A DNA stretch of 64,000 bases from Chaetorhynchus papuensis (taxonomy: Eukaryota > Chordata > Aves > Passeriformes > Rhipiduridae). The stretch spans positions 620,001 to 684,000 of the forward strand of contig VWYX01000126.1 in NCBI GenBank assembly GCA_013396525.1. The letters run 5' to 3'. Both the position numbers and the translations under genes were made by a program. Within the stretch, counting starts at the first letter, position 1, and each line of letters opens with the position of its first letter. Of the stretch, positions 47,721 to 61,111 are shown one piece after another. The notes below the pieces were generated by a model. That model did no database searches. It was not told the origin of the DNA and saw nothing but the letters and a program-made list of their open reading frames with translations.

Positions 47721-50450
47721 TCACAAGCAAAGGTTCCCAAACTTCTGCTTTTGACAGCCTTAATGGAAATATTGGAAAAGATTGGGTGTACAGGTTAAAA
47801 AGTATGGTTTGGAAACAGGAATTGTAGGCGATGCTAATTAGTGTTTGTTCTTTTCAAGGTGGTCATGTGTGTGTTGTCTATAATAGTGTTGAGTCAAACT
47901 GATCATTAACAGACTGTTCTCCTATATATTTTTTTTTTTCCTTGAGGAACTGCTGAAATAAATTAATAGCAACAGGCAAACAATCATAATCTTTTTAAAA
48001 TACTACTTTGCTGCTCAGTGAATAAAGCAAATCTGTTGATTTCTTTACCCCAGTCTTATGCATAGAATAAAACTTTAAAAAAAAATCGTTCAAGTATGAG
48101 AGTAAATAAGATTATAAAAGATTTAGATGGAGTGTTAGGTAGATCTGAATAAGATATCTGAGAAGTCTTTGCTAAATGTAAATCTAAACAGACTAGTAAA
48201 ATCTTGTAGTGATGAGGTTTTAAAATAAACAGTGCCCTGCTTATTTTTGTTTTTCAGTTTATTGAAACAGTCAGTGGAATGAGCAGACCATGTGTATAAA
48301 ACAGTTTTCTTCTAGTGCATTAGGTTTAATTATGTTATTAAGTAATTTACAAAATTGCAATATGCAGATAGTCACTAGTGCAATGAAATGAGCAGCTCTC
48401 TGTTTACTTCAAAACCTGAGAACACAGCACTGGTGAGAGAAACATGCCTACCCAGCACGTCTTATGGAAATGAGTAGGAAGGCAGTGAATATCAAAACCT
48501 ATTTTATTTGTGTAGTATTAAGTGTTACAAATTGCTTTCAGATGTATTTTTGCAGTACTCTGTGTTATTAATAAAAAAAAAATCCCCAACATAATTTCCC
48601 CCCCAAAAAACTGCCTGCAGATGGGGCTAAAAAGTATAATTTCTTAATTAGAAGGAATGATCAATTTTGTAATATTTAATTATTGTAGTACATCTCTCAA
48701 ATTAAACTCATTTTTGACTCCTGACTTGTAAAGGGTTAAGCCCTCACGCACAAGTACTAAGTTAGTATGCAGTGGTCATTTTAACCTTAAATGTACTACA
48801 GACAGTTATACATTTAAAAACAAATCTGAAATGCAATCTGCACTAATAATACCTCAGCTCAAGGGTAGAAAAAAAGACACACAAAAAAACCTCACCCAAA
48901 AACAAACCCAGAAAGGCTGTAAATTGCTAGGACCAGTTATTTGAGGTAAACCTGGCTCTGTAATGGGTTTTTACTAGTCCACTTATACCTGGGGCTGCAA
49001 AGTGGAATATAAGGAAACTAGCCTCTTTAGATTAAACATTTTCTAATCAGCTTTATCACTCATATCTGAATTTATCTTATTTGAGGAAAATGCCAATATA
49101 TTAGCAAGCATATATGATACACAAGGTGACCCTACCAACTTAATGACATAATACATTATCCTTAATGAAGTCAATATCTTGTCTTTTAGCTGTCTGTCTA
49201 TTGGGGCGATTAATTGCAGTGTCATTAAAGTTAGCTCTCTTTTCATTTGAGCTTGACAAGTCGCATAAAACTAATGTTCTTAGTTATCAGCCACTGGAAT
49301 AGGATGGAGGATGGAGGAAATTGTAGGACAAATAAGGGGGTACTGCAACAGCTAACTTGAAGGAATTTTTCCAATGACTGTTTTCCAAGCCTTCTGTTGC
49401 CGACTATGCACTAATAGTTGAAACATTTGGAACAGAATAATCCAGATTGGGCGTTTGCTTTTGTGTATTGAGCTTGAAGTAGAACATAATGAACAGCAAA
49501 CTATCAGAGGCCACTGTATTATTAAGACATCAGGACTGAAAAATTTGCGGAAATAGCCCCATGAGTAAAGTTAAATGAGATTATGTATCCTAAGTTAATG
49601 CAGTAAACAATATAAAAATATGTATTTTTCTCTTACTGTAGAGTTTCTCATTTATCAGAGTGTGAAATAAATATAAAGCAATTTAGGAAATGAGTTTATA
49701 TGAAATAATGGCTTTACATCTTTGATAAAAAAAGTTTCAGACACTTGTGATGATAGCAATGAAGCTCTAGTGCCCAGTGCTAATTGTAGTGCAAAAGCAT
49801 CACTCCCTGCCTTCCCCCTACCTCTGAAACTACAAGACAGGATGGCTGTAATTTACAGTGTGTTATCTTTGTCTATAGCGGCAAGATGATATGAAGTAAA
49901 TCAAGGTACGAGTAATGAAAGACTGAAAATTTATTCCTTGGAGCACACTTTAAAGTGTAGTATCTGTTATAGTGGCACTGCCTGAAGACCCTGAAATGAG
50001 ACTTGGATGAAGGGCAATAAAGAAGCATAGAGGCTCATGTTAATGTTGTTTGTCTGAGGTTAGTAATTGGGTTCCACTGATGAGTTGTGTGAAGACAAAG
50101 TGAGAATCCTAGCAAGTATTGTAAATCTTACATTGTTGGAACAAGAAGCAATCCTAACAAATATTGATCCTTCCTGTGCCCAGAGGCGAGGAAGAAAGCA
50201 GCATGCTGCTGAGCCAGTGTTGTTTCAATAGCACCAATTACCTTAGTGAGGCTAGTGCTCTGCATGAAATCCCACCAGGCTCACAAATTGTGAATTATCA
50301 ATGATTAGGCTTTTTAGATATATCCGCTAAAATCATGCCAGGTTAGCTTTCTGTATCAATTCTCATTTCAGACCCCAAAATGTATCTCTTAAAAGCTTTT
50401 ATTTTCAGCTTTTAAAATGCTGTGGTTATATTTCAAGTACAACGTGTGTA
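47721..50450. other. AT-rich non-coding sequence
   Basis: No gene recognised. It includes a T-run at about 47929-47939, an A/C-rich stretch at about 48570-48612 and another at 48865-48915. The last 400 bp before the gap (about 49990-50345) is less repetitive, with a few CpGs, and might be conserved. Confidence 0.5.
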
Positions 50451-50465
50451 NNNNNNNNNNNNNNN
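50451..50465. other. Assembly gap (15 N)
   Basis: Fifteen N characters, directly followed by C5 and A9 homopolymers. The gap probably reflects failed resolution of homopolymer sequence. Its true length is unknown. Confidence 0.99.
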
Positions 50466-53400
50466 CCCCCAAAAAAAAATGAAAAGGGAATGATCCTGAT
50501 CTCATGACATCTGAAAATATTCTGGGCAATATTAACCTGTGTTTTCTTGTTTCTAATTTACATTAAGTATTAGAAAAAAACGTACCTTGCAACAGTTTTA
50601 AAGGCTTATTTTAATAAAATTTCACATTCCGTATCTGAAACTTTGGTTTATTTTTGACTCTAGATTCATATTTCTTCTAGAGAAAACTCTCAATCATTAT
50701 TAAATAATTTACAAAATTACAGTGTGCTGAAAAATTGATGTTCAACTCAAAATTCACCTGTAGTTAAATGCCTGTGCTTCCATGCTTGCTTTTTGCCTTA
50801 TCTCATTTGAGGTTATTTGTCCATATAAAGTGAGGCTGTCAAAATTCTGTATGAAGGAAAGACTTCTCTTAGTGTGTGAGGGAGAGGGTGCCAGCAGTAT
50901 TCTGGGTGTTCCAGGCCGGCACTGTGACAGGTCCCTGTGTGGATGAGATGCAGGTGCTGGGGGCAGAGAACGGGAGACAGAGGTCAGTGGGACACACAGA
51001 ATGAGATTGTCCTCTTGTGACCTTCTGGTCCTGTGCTCTGTCCACTGGAGCATGCTGCTGTCTTCTGTGGTGCCTGTGGTTATTGATGATTTTTAGGCTA
51101 GTAGGAGCTTTATTGTAAATTCACAGAATGTCTGCTGTGCTGTGTGAAAAAGGGAGGCCTAGTAAAGGAGAAGCTTAGTGCATCAATGTATATAATGGCT
51201 GCTGTTTTGTTGCTTGGTGGTTGGCATTGTTAGCCTGCTACCTCTGCCTGTTTTTTGGGGACTGCCCTCCAGCGTGATGGACCTTCTGGCAGGAGCTCTC
51301 TTCAGTAAAGGCCTGGCTTTTTTTCAGAGGAGGGGATGTCTTCCCCACTCCTATCAATTTTATCATTTCTTTATCCTCTCCCATGTTATCTCTTCTATGT
51401 CTCTTAGACCTGCTTTTGAGTTCTCCTCATGTGTCTTCTGATTTGCCAGGCCAACAGATTCTCAACTGAACCGGTTCAGAGTGGCAGAGCAACCACTTAT
51501 GGTTGGTCCCATGTGCTGTGCTAGCTGGAAAGACATGAAGTAACCTCAGGGAAGGGTTCACAATTGGGATTTTTTTTTTCTTTCTTTCTTTTTGTTAGAT
51601 AGCACACACAGACTGGCTGGGATTGGCAACTGCTAAAGAGGAGCCGGATAGACTGAAGGGTGTCTCTCTGTGCTGAGGAGTGGGTGTGACCTAGGACTGA
51701 GCTGACTGGATGTGTTCATTCTTAGCACCTGATATCTGGTTTTGAAATGTCCTGTACATGTTTGCACATGGGCTTGCTTAGAAGTTTCATGCAGGTTTCG
51801 AAGATGCTGTTGAAGGGTTTGTGGTTTTGAAGCGTTTTCCTGCGGAAGATGAGAACCAGCACCCACTGTTTCATTGCACGGTTATTTCTGAACTGATCAG
51901 AAACCAGCAGTAGTTCCAGTGATTTAAAGTAGTTTTTTGATGGGTTTAAGAATTTGTATAAATGGTATCATAGCTGCACAAATAGCATTGTGAGGAATTC
52001 CTGTCTTTATTGTATAATAATCATAACATAAAAATGCTGAGCTTTATTGCTGAAATGAAGCTGTGAAGTTGGTGGCCTGTATATGTGGCACTTAATACTA
52101 TTTGGTGTTTATTAGTATGGTACACATAGAGCTGAACCCTCTCTGTGTTGAAACATTTTAATTGCGAGTGGAAAAAGCACCAGTCTATGTTCAATAAAAC
52201 CACACAGAGTGTTATTGAAACCATGTTTTTTCCTGGGTTTCATACACCTGTAGGAAGGAATTCTGCACCACTTATAATATTATTAAATATAGTTTAATAC
52301 AGTATTAACCAAACTGGGGCTTTGGGAAGAGAAGGTGGCTACAGTAATGGTTGATTTTTAATATGAGAGTTTCTCAGTGTTGTGAGAGACTCTTAATGAG
52401 GAAGGAAATCATGAAAGTAAGTGTATCAACAAAACTGGGTTGGTTTCTTTCTTTTACTGTTCAATTGTATTTGTCTACTGTTCTTGAATAATATAGTTTT
52501 CCCAAAAGGAAATGCTATACTTTTTTAGTGTTTTACGGGTTGCAGTATATCAAATTGAACTACGGGTGATTGTCCCTCAGATTAGAAGCTAACTGATAGT
52601 GAGCTATCACATCAAAGCTGCAGGTTAAGGGAAGCTGCTTTTTTACAGGAGACAGCCTTTTCCATTTAAAAAGCAGTGCTTTTTCTTCATGCATGCTAGT
52701 CTTTAAACTGTATAGCTTTGATCCATCATTCTCCCTGTGACTATAAAATACTTTTAATTGCTTATGTTTATACATACAAAACCTGTGATCCTCCTAGCCC
52801 TACATGCCAGTAGCAGTTCCCTCAGTAACTTCAATTTTGCATCAAATTCTAAAGAACACAAATAATTGAGGTGGCAAACAGTGACTTTTTTTTCCCCTCC
52901 CCTCAGTTAGCTCTTAGATTTTCAGGATGGGACAAATGTTCTGTCATTTTCCTTTAATCTGAGATTGGTGAACCATCCTCTTGATTTCGAACTTGCCACG
53001 TTTACTTACCCTGGTCATTGTCCCACTCTTGTTCAGGAGTTTTGGTGGCTGTTTAAACTCTTTCATTAGCCTAGATTATGATTATTTCCCATGTTTAGTT
53101 TACTAGAATAAGTGTGAAGTATTATGTCCTTGCCCCACATTTGCCTTAGTTCCTTTTAGCACGTTCAAATTATTTAAGGCATTCTGATAATCTCTGAAAA
53201 TCCAGATGGCTCTGGAAAGCTCAGCCTGGCACTGTACAGCATCATTTCTTCAGTTCATACTGCCACCACAGGACACAGTCAGTAGTGGTGCATTCTTTCA
53301 GGTGTTTACACTGAGATATTTAGACACCTACACTTTGTATCTTCTTGAAATTTTATGCTGTTTCTGAACCTGGTTCTGTGATCTGAGTCCCAGACTCTGT

Positions 53401-54479
53401 AAACTTTAAGATTTACCTTGTTTTAATCACCTTGTTAATCATTTTACCATGTGAGATTTCTCTTGAAAGAAGAAGTTTATTCTGGGTTTCTGCAAGTAAT
53501 TATATCACTACGCTGTAAAGATTCTTCTGGACCAATAGTTGAATATATTTGACTTCTTCAGATTTGTGATTTTTTTCCTCAATGCAAGGAAGGGATTGCC
53601 CTTCTCCCCCATATGTGTGTATGCAAAATCTGCATCTGTTGGCCACAAACATTTTAAACTGCAAATTAAGGATTATACTAGAAACCCCATGTTTATTTAC
53701 AGATAGAATGATGTTGTTATATTTTTATGACACACATAGGTAGTGAGTATTCATTTTTGCCACTTAGCTCCAGATACCCATCATAAGAATGTAACTGTTA
53801 ATCATACACTGATCTCTTTTCCTAAGCCTCAACAAGAAACTAGGGACCACTAAAAACATGCTCCCTTTCATTAAAGAGGAAATTATTACCATATATTTTT
53901 GTAATAACCAGTAACATTTCAAATTACTCACATTTATAGCTTGTAATCAAGTTTATGTTTAACCTCTAATCCCCATGAAGTAGGTGACTGGTTTGTTAGT
54001 TAACCACTCATGGGAAGTTAAGGGCAGTTAACAATCTACCAAACCAGTCATTAACTACAGTAGTGACTGATTTCTCAGGTGTTATTGGTGTTATAAACTT
54101 CCTTCAATGGTTTGTAACAGAAATATTAATTTGTAAAGGAAAAAAAGCATATTTCAATTACTATGCTGTGACAGGCTGAATATTTGGTAGTTTCATTTTA
54201 TTTCCTTTCTCTTCTTGCCCCCACCCCCATCTGTGCACTAATCAATATGCAGAAGAGGGCAGAGGTACTGCCAGTAGTCTTAGACTGAATGTAGGGTCCT
54301 TCCAGAACAAGCTCGGTGGCAAGTGCATTAATAGGATTAGTACAGACAAATATGGACAGCCAGGATTTCAAACACTCGTGGATGAGATTTCCTGCTGGTA
54401 GGTAAATATGTCCTCAGTAGCACTCGGAGCCTGCAGCAACAGTGTCATGGCACTGGTGTATTGTGATATAAATGAAAAT
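50466..54479. other. Non-coding sequence
   Basis: No gene recognised. A GC-richer patch at about 50870-51070 gives a 99-codon minus-strand frame (50754-51053) with no recognisable domain. A T/C tract lies at about 51569-51594. Near 54249-54262 the plus strand reads GCAGAAGAGGGCAG, a CTCF-like core with two mismatches. Confidence 0.5.
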
Positions 54480-54960
54480 GATTCAGCATGACATGTGTTT
54501 TAATTATGTGTTTCATTTCAATACTTTTTGTTCCATATTATAAAGCATCCTAATTAAAACATAGTGTTTCACGAGCGTCGCTTTGACGTAGAATGAATGA
54601 GTAGACTGTTTAGGTATCACGCTGAGGTTAAAAGTAGAGTCAAGCTAAGAATTTTCATCACTTACCCAGGTTAGCTCTGTCTTTGGTTTAAATGCTTTAA
54701 TAATGAATTAGCTAGCTGTTAAATACCTAATTTCTCCAGATGAATAGCTGCTAACTTTTCTGTTTCTAAAATTGTGCAGCAGTATGGGTTCATCCATCCA
54801 GCATATGGGTTAATCAGACCTAGCTTATACTAATAATTAAGAACTTTCTGTAAAAGCTGGTACCTGATCTCACGTTTCCTGCATATTCTAATTAATCTGA
54901 AACCCATGTGAAACTTAATTAAGAGGATCCTATTTTGGATCCCAGGCTTTAGGAGGTGTT
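54480..54960. promoter_or_regulatory. Candidate homeodomain-rich regulatory element
   Basis: Five TAATTA hexamers, the classic Antennapedia/LIM/paired-class homeodomain core, occur at 54501, 54551, 54834, 54889 and 54916 within about 420 bp. At this base composition I estimate fewer than one is expected. A CpG cluster (cacgagcgtcgctttgacgt) lies between the first pair and the rest, and simple repeats are absent. Such blocks are typical of conserved developmental enhancers. Activity and conservation are inferred, not shown. Confidence 0.35.
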
Positions 54961-55899
54961 TGATATTTTCTGTATCCTATGAGCTCTAAATTTACAGAAA
55001 AGTCGACTCCTGGAGTTTTGGTAGCTTTCATGATGCTGTATCCATATTATGTGTGCTCTGTTAATCTTAGAATAAACAGTACTTTTTTCCTCTTTATGTG
55101 AGAGAGATCAAAAAGAAAAGGAAAAAAAGCCAGTGAAACAGCAAATGTCTTTCTTCAGGATATAAACTTTGGTTTCAACACAGAAACACTTGAATTATAT
55201 TTAAGTTCTTTTAAGATTCCCATTGAATCCCAGTCTTCCTAAGTGGGGAAAAATTCCCAACTTTATTGTCTTATATTTGAGATAGAACATATCAGCATGA
55301 AGCAGTTAAAGTTCTCTCTTGCTTCTCTTTTTATTGTACTGTTTTTCACTTAAACTGTTCCCTCTGTTCTTCCTCTCTATATAGAATCTGCCAATTTGGC
55401 AGAATACTTGAAAATTTAAAATAAAAGGTAGGAAACGGAAAGTACTCTTTTAAACTAAACTTCTGTTTTTAATGTACTCTCTTCTGTGTGTGAATTGTCA
55501 ACACTTGTGGTAAATACAATCTAGAATTTGAAACTTAATTAGCAAATTTCACAGTGTGTTCTGTGGGTTTGTTTTCTGGTTTTTTTGGGTTTGGTTTTTT
55601 TTTTTGTAGTTTAAGTTATTATAGAGAAACATTTGCTTTACTGGAAAGCAGCCTCACTGAGCCAAAACGTCCAGTCTTATGAAATGTAGGATGTGTGAGT
55701 GTTTCCAAACCAGGATTTGTATGTATGGCAACCCCTGCTTGGAATCAGTGCCTCTGGGAGCAACATCCATGCAGTCCATACAGTTCCTTGAGCTGCTGGA
55801 AGCTCCTCAGATGCTTGCAATTGATATCTGCTGCAGCCGTGTGTTCCATGGGGAGTGGACATCACCCCAGAAGGTGCTGGTCTGAATCTGCTCGTTTCA
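54961..55899. other. Non-coding sequence with T/G tract
   Basis: No gene recognised. A T/G-rich tract occupies about 55566-55608. The GC-richer stretch at 55680-55900 carries three overlapping frames of 60-70 codons on both strands, none with recognised motifs. Confidence 0.5.
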
Positions 55900-56110
55900 C
55901 GTAGGTCACTGAACAGCTGTCAAACAATAACAGCCTTAGGTCACAACCAGCCTGGCCCATGTTTGAACCAGTGACCGAGAGGTGAAAGGCATTTTCCGGC
56001 ACTATCAATCCCCTCAGACACCGAGTCCCCCTCACAGGCTTTCCACTGGAATTTCCACCAGATAATTGTGTCTGTGATTACCTTTAATGTGACACTAGAT
56101 CCTGTATAAA
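55900..56110. promoter_or_regulatory. CpG-retaining block, possible exapted ancient repeat
   Basis: About 200 bp of complex sequence with CpGs (tttcacgtagg, gaccgagagg, ttccggcac, caccgagtc) and a stretch, gtttgaaccagtgaccgag, that resembles a tRNA-type B box (GGTTCGAAnCC) in its first half. Ancient tRNA-derived SINEs that were retained as non-coding elements have this character, but I cannot assign a family. A chance match is quite possible. Confidence 0.25.
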
Positions 56111-59100
56111 AAATATCTCACTGGCCTGTCAATGAAAGTTCTTTGATTCGTATTTAGCAATATATAGCACCACTTTACAAAGAATCACATTTTTTATACC
56201 TTGGGTATTACACAGGTTAAAGATAGCCATACTCCAATTGTAGTTTTGCAGTTACAGGCTGATCTACTGTACTGTATGTCCCTTTGGGGAAAAGAATGTG
56301 AGTTCCAGCCACAGATTATCAGGAAATTCCAGCCAAACTGCAATTGCGTTGTGATAATGCAGTACTTTGTTACTGAGCAGGTTAAGAACTGGTATTCCCA
56401 TTACATAGCATATCATGAAATGAATGTTATTGTTAAGCATAAGGACAGGACACATTAGAGGTATCTTTTATTACACAGTCTTCATTATAAAAGAACAGCC
56501 AGTGCTAAAGTGTTATCCGAGTGATAGGTAGAGGTACATTGTTCTTGTGCTGCTGTCTCTGATTAAGACTAGGATAATGCACGGTTCCTGCCTTTTATGT
56601 CCATCAGGAAACAAGACAGACCAAGGTAAAATAGATGAACATATGTTGGCAAAAGATTAAAAAGACCAGTAGTAAAGTCCATTAATAATTCTCATATTTA
56701 GGATTTGCTTGGTACTGTACTTACAGAATCTACAACATTTAATCTCTTTTCAGAAAGACCAGCTGAGAGAACCTTTTTTCCTGCTCTGAGTGATAGGCCT
56801 AGATTTTCAGAGGCAGCACATTTGTCTGTCAGAGCTCTTGGCTGGTGTCGTGATTTAGTTTCCGTCAAATGATGCTGGTGTCCGGTTGATGATATAGCCT
56901 TGCTGGATATGGGGAAATTTGTTACCTTTAGCTTTGACAGGAAGATAATTGCTGATGGTTAACAGAACTGTGCAGAATCCATTGGTTTTGCAGCAACACA
57001 AGCAATGGAATCTGCCTCAAGAAGTCTGCCTTTTCACATAAACTTCTGTATTCTGATTCTTCATAAGACATTTTTTTTTCTTTTCTTGTTGCACCAAAGT
57101 GTATTTTTGTATTGGTAGCTTTGGAAGCTTACTGACCTGAATAGAAACAACACACCTTGCAATGACCAAGACTTGATGATGTAACATCTTTTCTTCTTCT
57201 TCTCCTTTTTTTTTTTTCCTCCCCAAATTATTTTTTTATTTATTTTTAAACACAGCACTTGTGATCTTTCTTTGTTTAAAACAGTTGCTAAAAGAAGGGG
57301 AGGAGTTGCCGATTGCTTGCCTTTGCTAGCTGAAACCAAATTCTGTGTATATAACTTGTTAAATGTAAATGATGAAAATAATAAAACTGGTCTCAGAGTT
57401 GGAAGGGAATAGAAAAAAATTAAGATAAAGCAGTAAATACTTAGTTAACACAAAAGATTTTAAAATCGACTTAAAATGCTAGAACTGAACTTAAAGGAGT
57501 TACTGTAAATTGGTCAGTGGCAATATTTTGTGATCACTTTCTTAATTTTAAAGTTTTTGTGGACAAAGGCTTGTTTGGATTTTTGCCAGAAATACTATAG
57601 TTCTTTGAAATATTTAACCACTGTATCAATCTGCCTTTTTATCTTGTAAGGATAAAACCATCTTTCCTGTCTCTGCATGCTTATTTTCTCAGGTCTGGAC
57701 TGTGAGATACAGAATTGCCTGAAAAACTTCTCTCACTCTTCCTCCCCTATATGACAGTGAAAAATAAATTGGTTTTTAATAGCAGGAGAAGCAGGATCTA
57801 TAAATGGAGTGACCAGCAATATCATCTTACTTATCTTATTGGTAATGTTTTTTAATAGTCCTGGAGTTCTTGAATCCTTTTAACAAGGAGGGCTTAGACT
57901 GATATTAGTAAATATCTCTATTTTGGCTCTTTTTCCAAGGGGGGAATTCTGACAAAAATAGAACAATATTAGGCGTACACAGAGAGGATTATCTGGTCCC
58001 TCACAATACAGGTAATATATGCAGTACTTTGCTTCTAAAATGACTATTGATTTTGGGGTGTTCACCTTTAAAAGGTTTATGCTTGGATTAACTGAAAACC
58101 AGGCTCACCTTCATACATACTTCTCTCCACACTCGCTTTTCTTCATCACAACTTCCAGGCATTTATCTACGTACTACCTTCATCGCTTCTCTTCATTTTC
58201 CAAGAAGTGTCCTCACATTCTTCTTTTTTTCATTCATTTTGCCTCTAAGAGTAGGTTTTCCTGCATATACTTTTAAATCCATGTTCTTCTTCTTTGCTCC
58301 CTTTGGGCTGTGTGCCAGTCTGTGTCCTTTCCTTTGGCTGCCTACTTTGCTCTGTTACAGTCTGCAGCAGCTGTGGATGCAGAGCTCAGAAAGCTCAGGT
58401 TCCCCTTGCATGTGTGGGCAAATTTCAATCTGCATACCTTAAATTGGTGAGCCAGAAAATGTTAAGATTCGGGAACTGCTGACACTTAGCTTTCATGCCA
58501 GTATCCTATATTCATATCTTGGGTGGAAAGAGATTTGGGATTAAGCTGCCTTTTTTCAATGTTATTTTTTAATTAATCATATAGTTTAATTCCCCATTGT
58601 GTTAAGGAAGAGGGAAATTCACAAAGTAATTTGAATTTCTTGGTCATTGAATTAATGTATATTTTTATACCAACAGTGGTTTAGTACAGATTTTGTGTAA
58701 ACTTTTTGTGTAAGAATTAGTTGCCACTATGCATTGATTTCCCAACAGAGCTACAGTAAGAGGTTTGTCACTGTAGTCCAACATGCAGAGGGTATTTCTT
58801 CTCTGTGGTACCAATGTTTGAAAATACAGTGCTCTCTCCACCCCAGAGCTGTGTTTGTCAGGACTCTGTAGCTGACCCATAGCTCTCGAAATGCACTCAC
58901 ATCTACCTTGTACAGGGCTGGTTTAGTAGCTGAGAACATAGGGGTTATGGTGTGAAGTGTTGGAATAAAGAGGATTTCACTGAAAGTGCCATGCAGTAGC
59001 AGCTCAAGTTTAATGACTTTTTAAATAGCTTATGGGAAGAAAGGAAACTTTGTTTCATTCTCAGTGAGATGTCACCAAGGTCTGAAATTAGAGAGGTTAT

Positions 59101-59172
59101 TCTGAAACACCTAACCTTTCCCCTGAAAAACAAAGAATTTTTAAATTGCATGTTGTGCCTCAAAGTTTCAGT
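56111..59172. other. AT-rich non-coding sequence
   Basis: No gene recognised. A long pyrimidine tract (about 57188-57220) followed by T/A-rich sequence to 57250 produces K/E-rich shadow frames on the minus strand. Short frames (109 codons or fewer) elsewhere lack support. Confidence 0.55.
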
Positions 59173-59198
59173 CCCCTCCCAGTGCACCCCTCCCCCCC
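59173..59198 (-). other. G-quadruplex motif on the minus strand
   Basis: Plus-strand C-runs of 4, 3, 4 and 7 (59173-59176, 59178-59180, 59187-59190, 59192-59198) are separated by 1, 6 and 1 bases, so the minus strand satisfies the canonical four-run G3+ N1-7 pattern. No gene is adjacent to suggest a role. Confidence 0.7.
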
Positions 59199-61092
59199 AG
59201 CTCTGCATCATTTTATTTTCCTTTCTTGGTTTTACCACTGTATGACCTCGTGTTGTATTTTTTCTGAATGACAATGAAAGTAATTGAAAATATTGATTGG
59301 CAGTACAGTTAAGTTGTCAACACAACCATTTAATTTGTCAGGAGGACTTGTTAAATTGTCAAAAATCATATAAAAAAACTCCTTCAGTCACTGATGATAT
59401 ACATTAGAGATGTTCACGAATCAAATGGCCCATTTTTGAGATAAATGTTGAAGAAAAATTCTGAAATGGCTTTCTCCAGACTTTTTTTAAGGTCAGATTA
59501 AAAAAGAATACCCAGAAAATACCTGCCTGGCACACGCATTTAGTAGAGCACCTGGACATGATGTTACTAATTTTCCGACAGCACTCTTACGTACTTTGTA
59601 TTTATGACAGTCTGGATTGAAATTTGGCATTACTTCTGCAGCAGGTGTGTTTATTTCAGCGGTTTGTTGTAATGTTCAGGAACTTTAATCTCTGGTTTTA
59701 TATGTAGGCTCTACCAGAAAAGACAATACTATTAGTGTTTTATGAACCTTATCTTTGTGTTAGGATAAATATTGCATTTTGTCAACATGAAACTATGCAA
59801 AAATCTCCTTGCCCACGATGCAAACCTGTACACTTAATCTTGGACACTGATGCAGCTTCAGGTGTGCTACACTTCTAATGAAATGGTGCCAACATCTTGC
59901 AGTGTCTTGTTTGTTTCTTCTTAGTACAGTGGTATTTTGAACCACAGGTGAGGTTTTCTAGGCTGTCTCAGGCAGTTACGTGCACAAAGCCAACCAATTT
60001 ATAATGCAATTAAGAAAGAAGTGTTCCCAGTGACCCAGGGCATTTTTTGCAATTCTTCCTGGAGTTTTCCTTTTCTTGTGGCTGGTGGTACTCCAGAAGG
60101 TATCAAGTGCTCTCATTATCCATTGGTTTTGTAAAGCCAGCTGGCAGAAATGAAAAATGTGTTTCTTCATTCTTCACCATTATAAAACTGTGATACTTCC
60201 TACATTAGGATTCAGGTAAAGGAGGGTTTTTAGCTTTCAGTTCTGCAAGTTCACAAAATGATGGATTTTGTTGTAGAAATGTTAGAGAAATATATTATTT
60301 TTTGAAAAAAGTAACAAAAAAGATTAATTATTTTCTCTTATATCTTGGCATGTGGTCCATGGTACTTAAGAGTCTTGACTTTGCAGACAAAAGGTGCTAG
60401 GAAATCTGCAGATTATATTTAGGAAATACTAGGAGCTGCATTTTAGGATGAAAATTTGTATAGTGTAAGACAACAGTATTATCAAGACTTTCTGAAGTAT
60501 TAAGTGATGTTGTGATCTCAGTTGTGGAGAGTTGTAAATGAGTTCATGCTCCATATCATCATGTGCCTAAATGAAAAGCATGTGGATATTGCTGGCTTTT
60601 CTCTGTTGATCAGAATACAGTATTAAACGTCTTAAAGATGTTTTAGACTCATTTTGCCAATCTAAACACAAAATGTACTTCCATATTTTTTTTCTTTCCT
60701 GCCAAGCCTATGCCCTTTCTTTTCGATCTGAAGGGATTTTACTTACCTGGCAAAAAAATCAAGTAGTTTTAACATGTGGAGTTTTGCATCTCTCAGCGAC
60801 TTTTATAAGTATTTTGGGATATAATGCACTACATAAATATATAAATACACATAATTCATTATTGCAGCTTATTGTATTTGAATAAAAAGCTTTCCCTTTT
60901 TGTATTAGAGCTGTACGCTAGTTTGTGGAAATACTAGTATTTAAAATGTGCCGCTGCAACTGGTTTTTAATAAAATAGACTGTTAAAAACTGAAACCCAT
61001 TTCTCTAAGCAATTGTTCTTCAACATAAAGAGACATTAAGAAGAAAGCAGAGATCGGATGCTCTGCAGCTGAATTTAGGAAGGTGGAATACT

Positions 61093-61111
61093 GATAAATA
61101 AATAAATAAAC
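61093..61111. repeat. (ATAA)n microsatellite, about 4.5 units
   Basis: A short uninterrupted tandem array, gataaataaataaataaac. Confidence 0.85.

Noticed and set aside
57017..57339. K/E-rich minus frames of 69 and 92 codons
   Set aside because: They translate a long pyrimidine tract of the plus strand.
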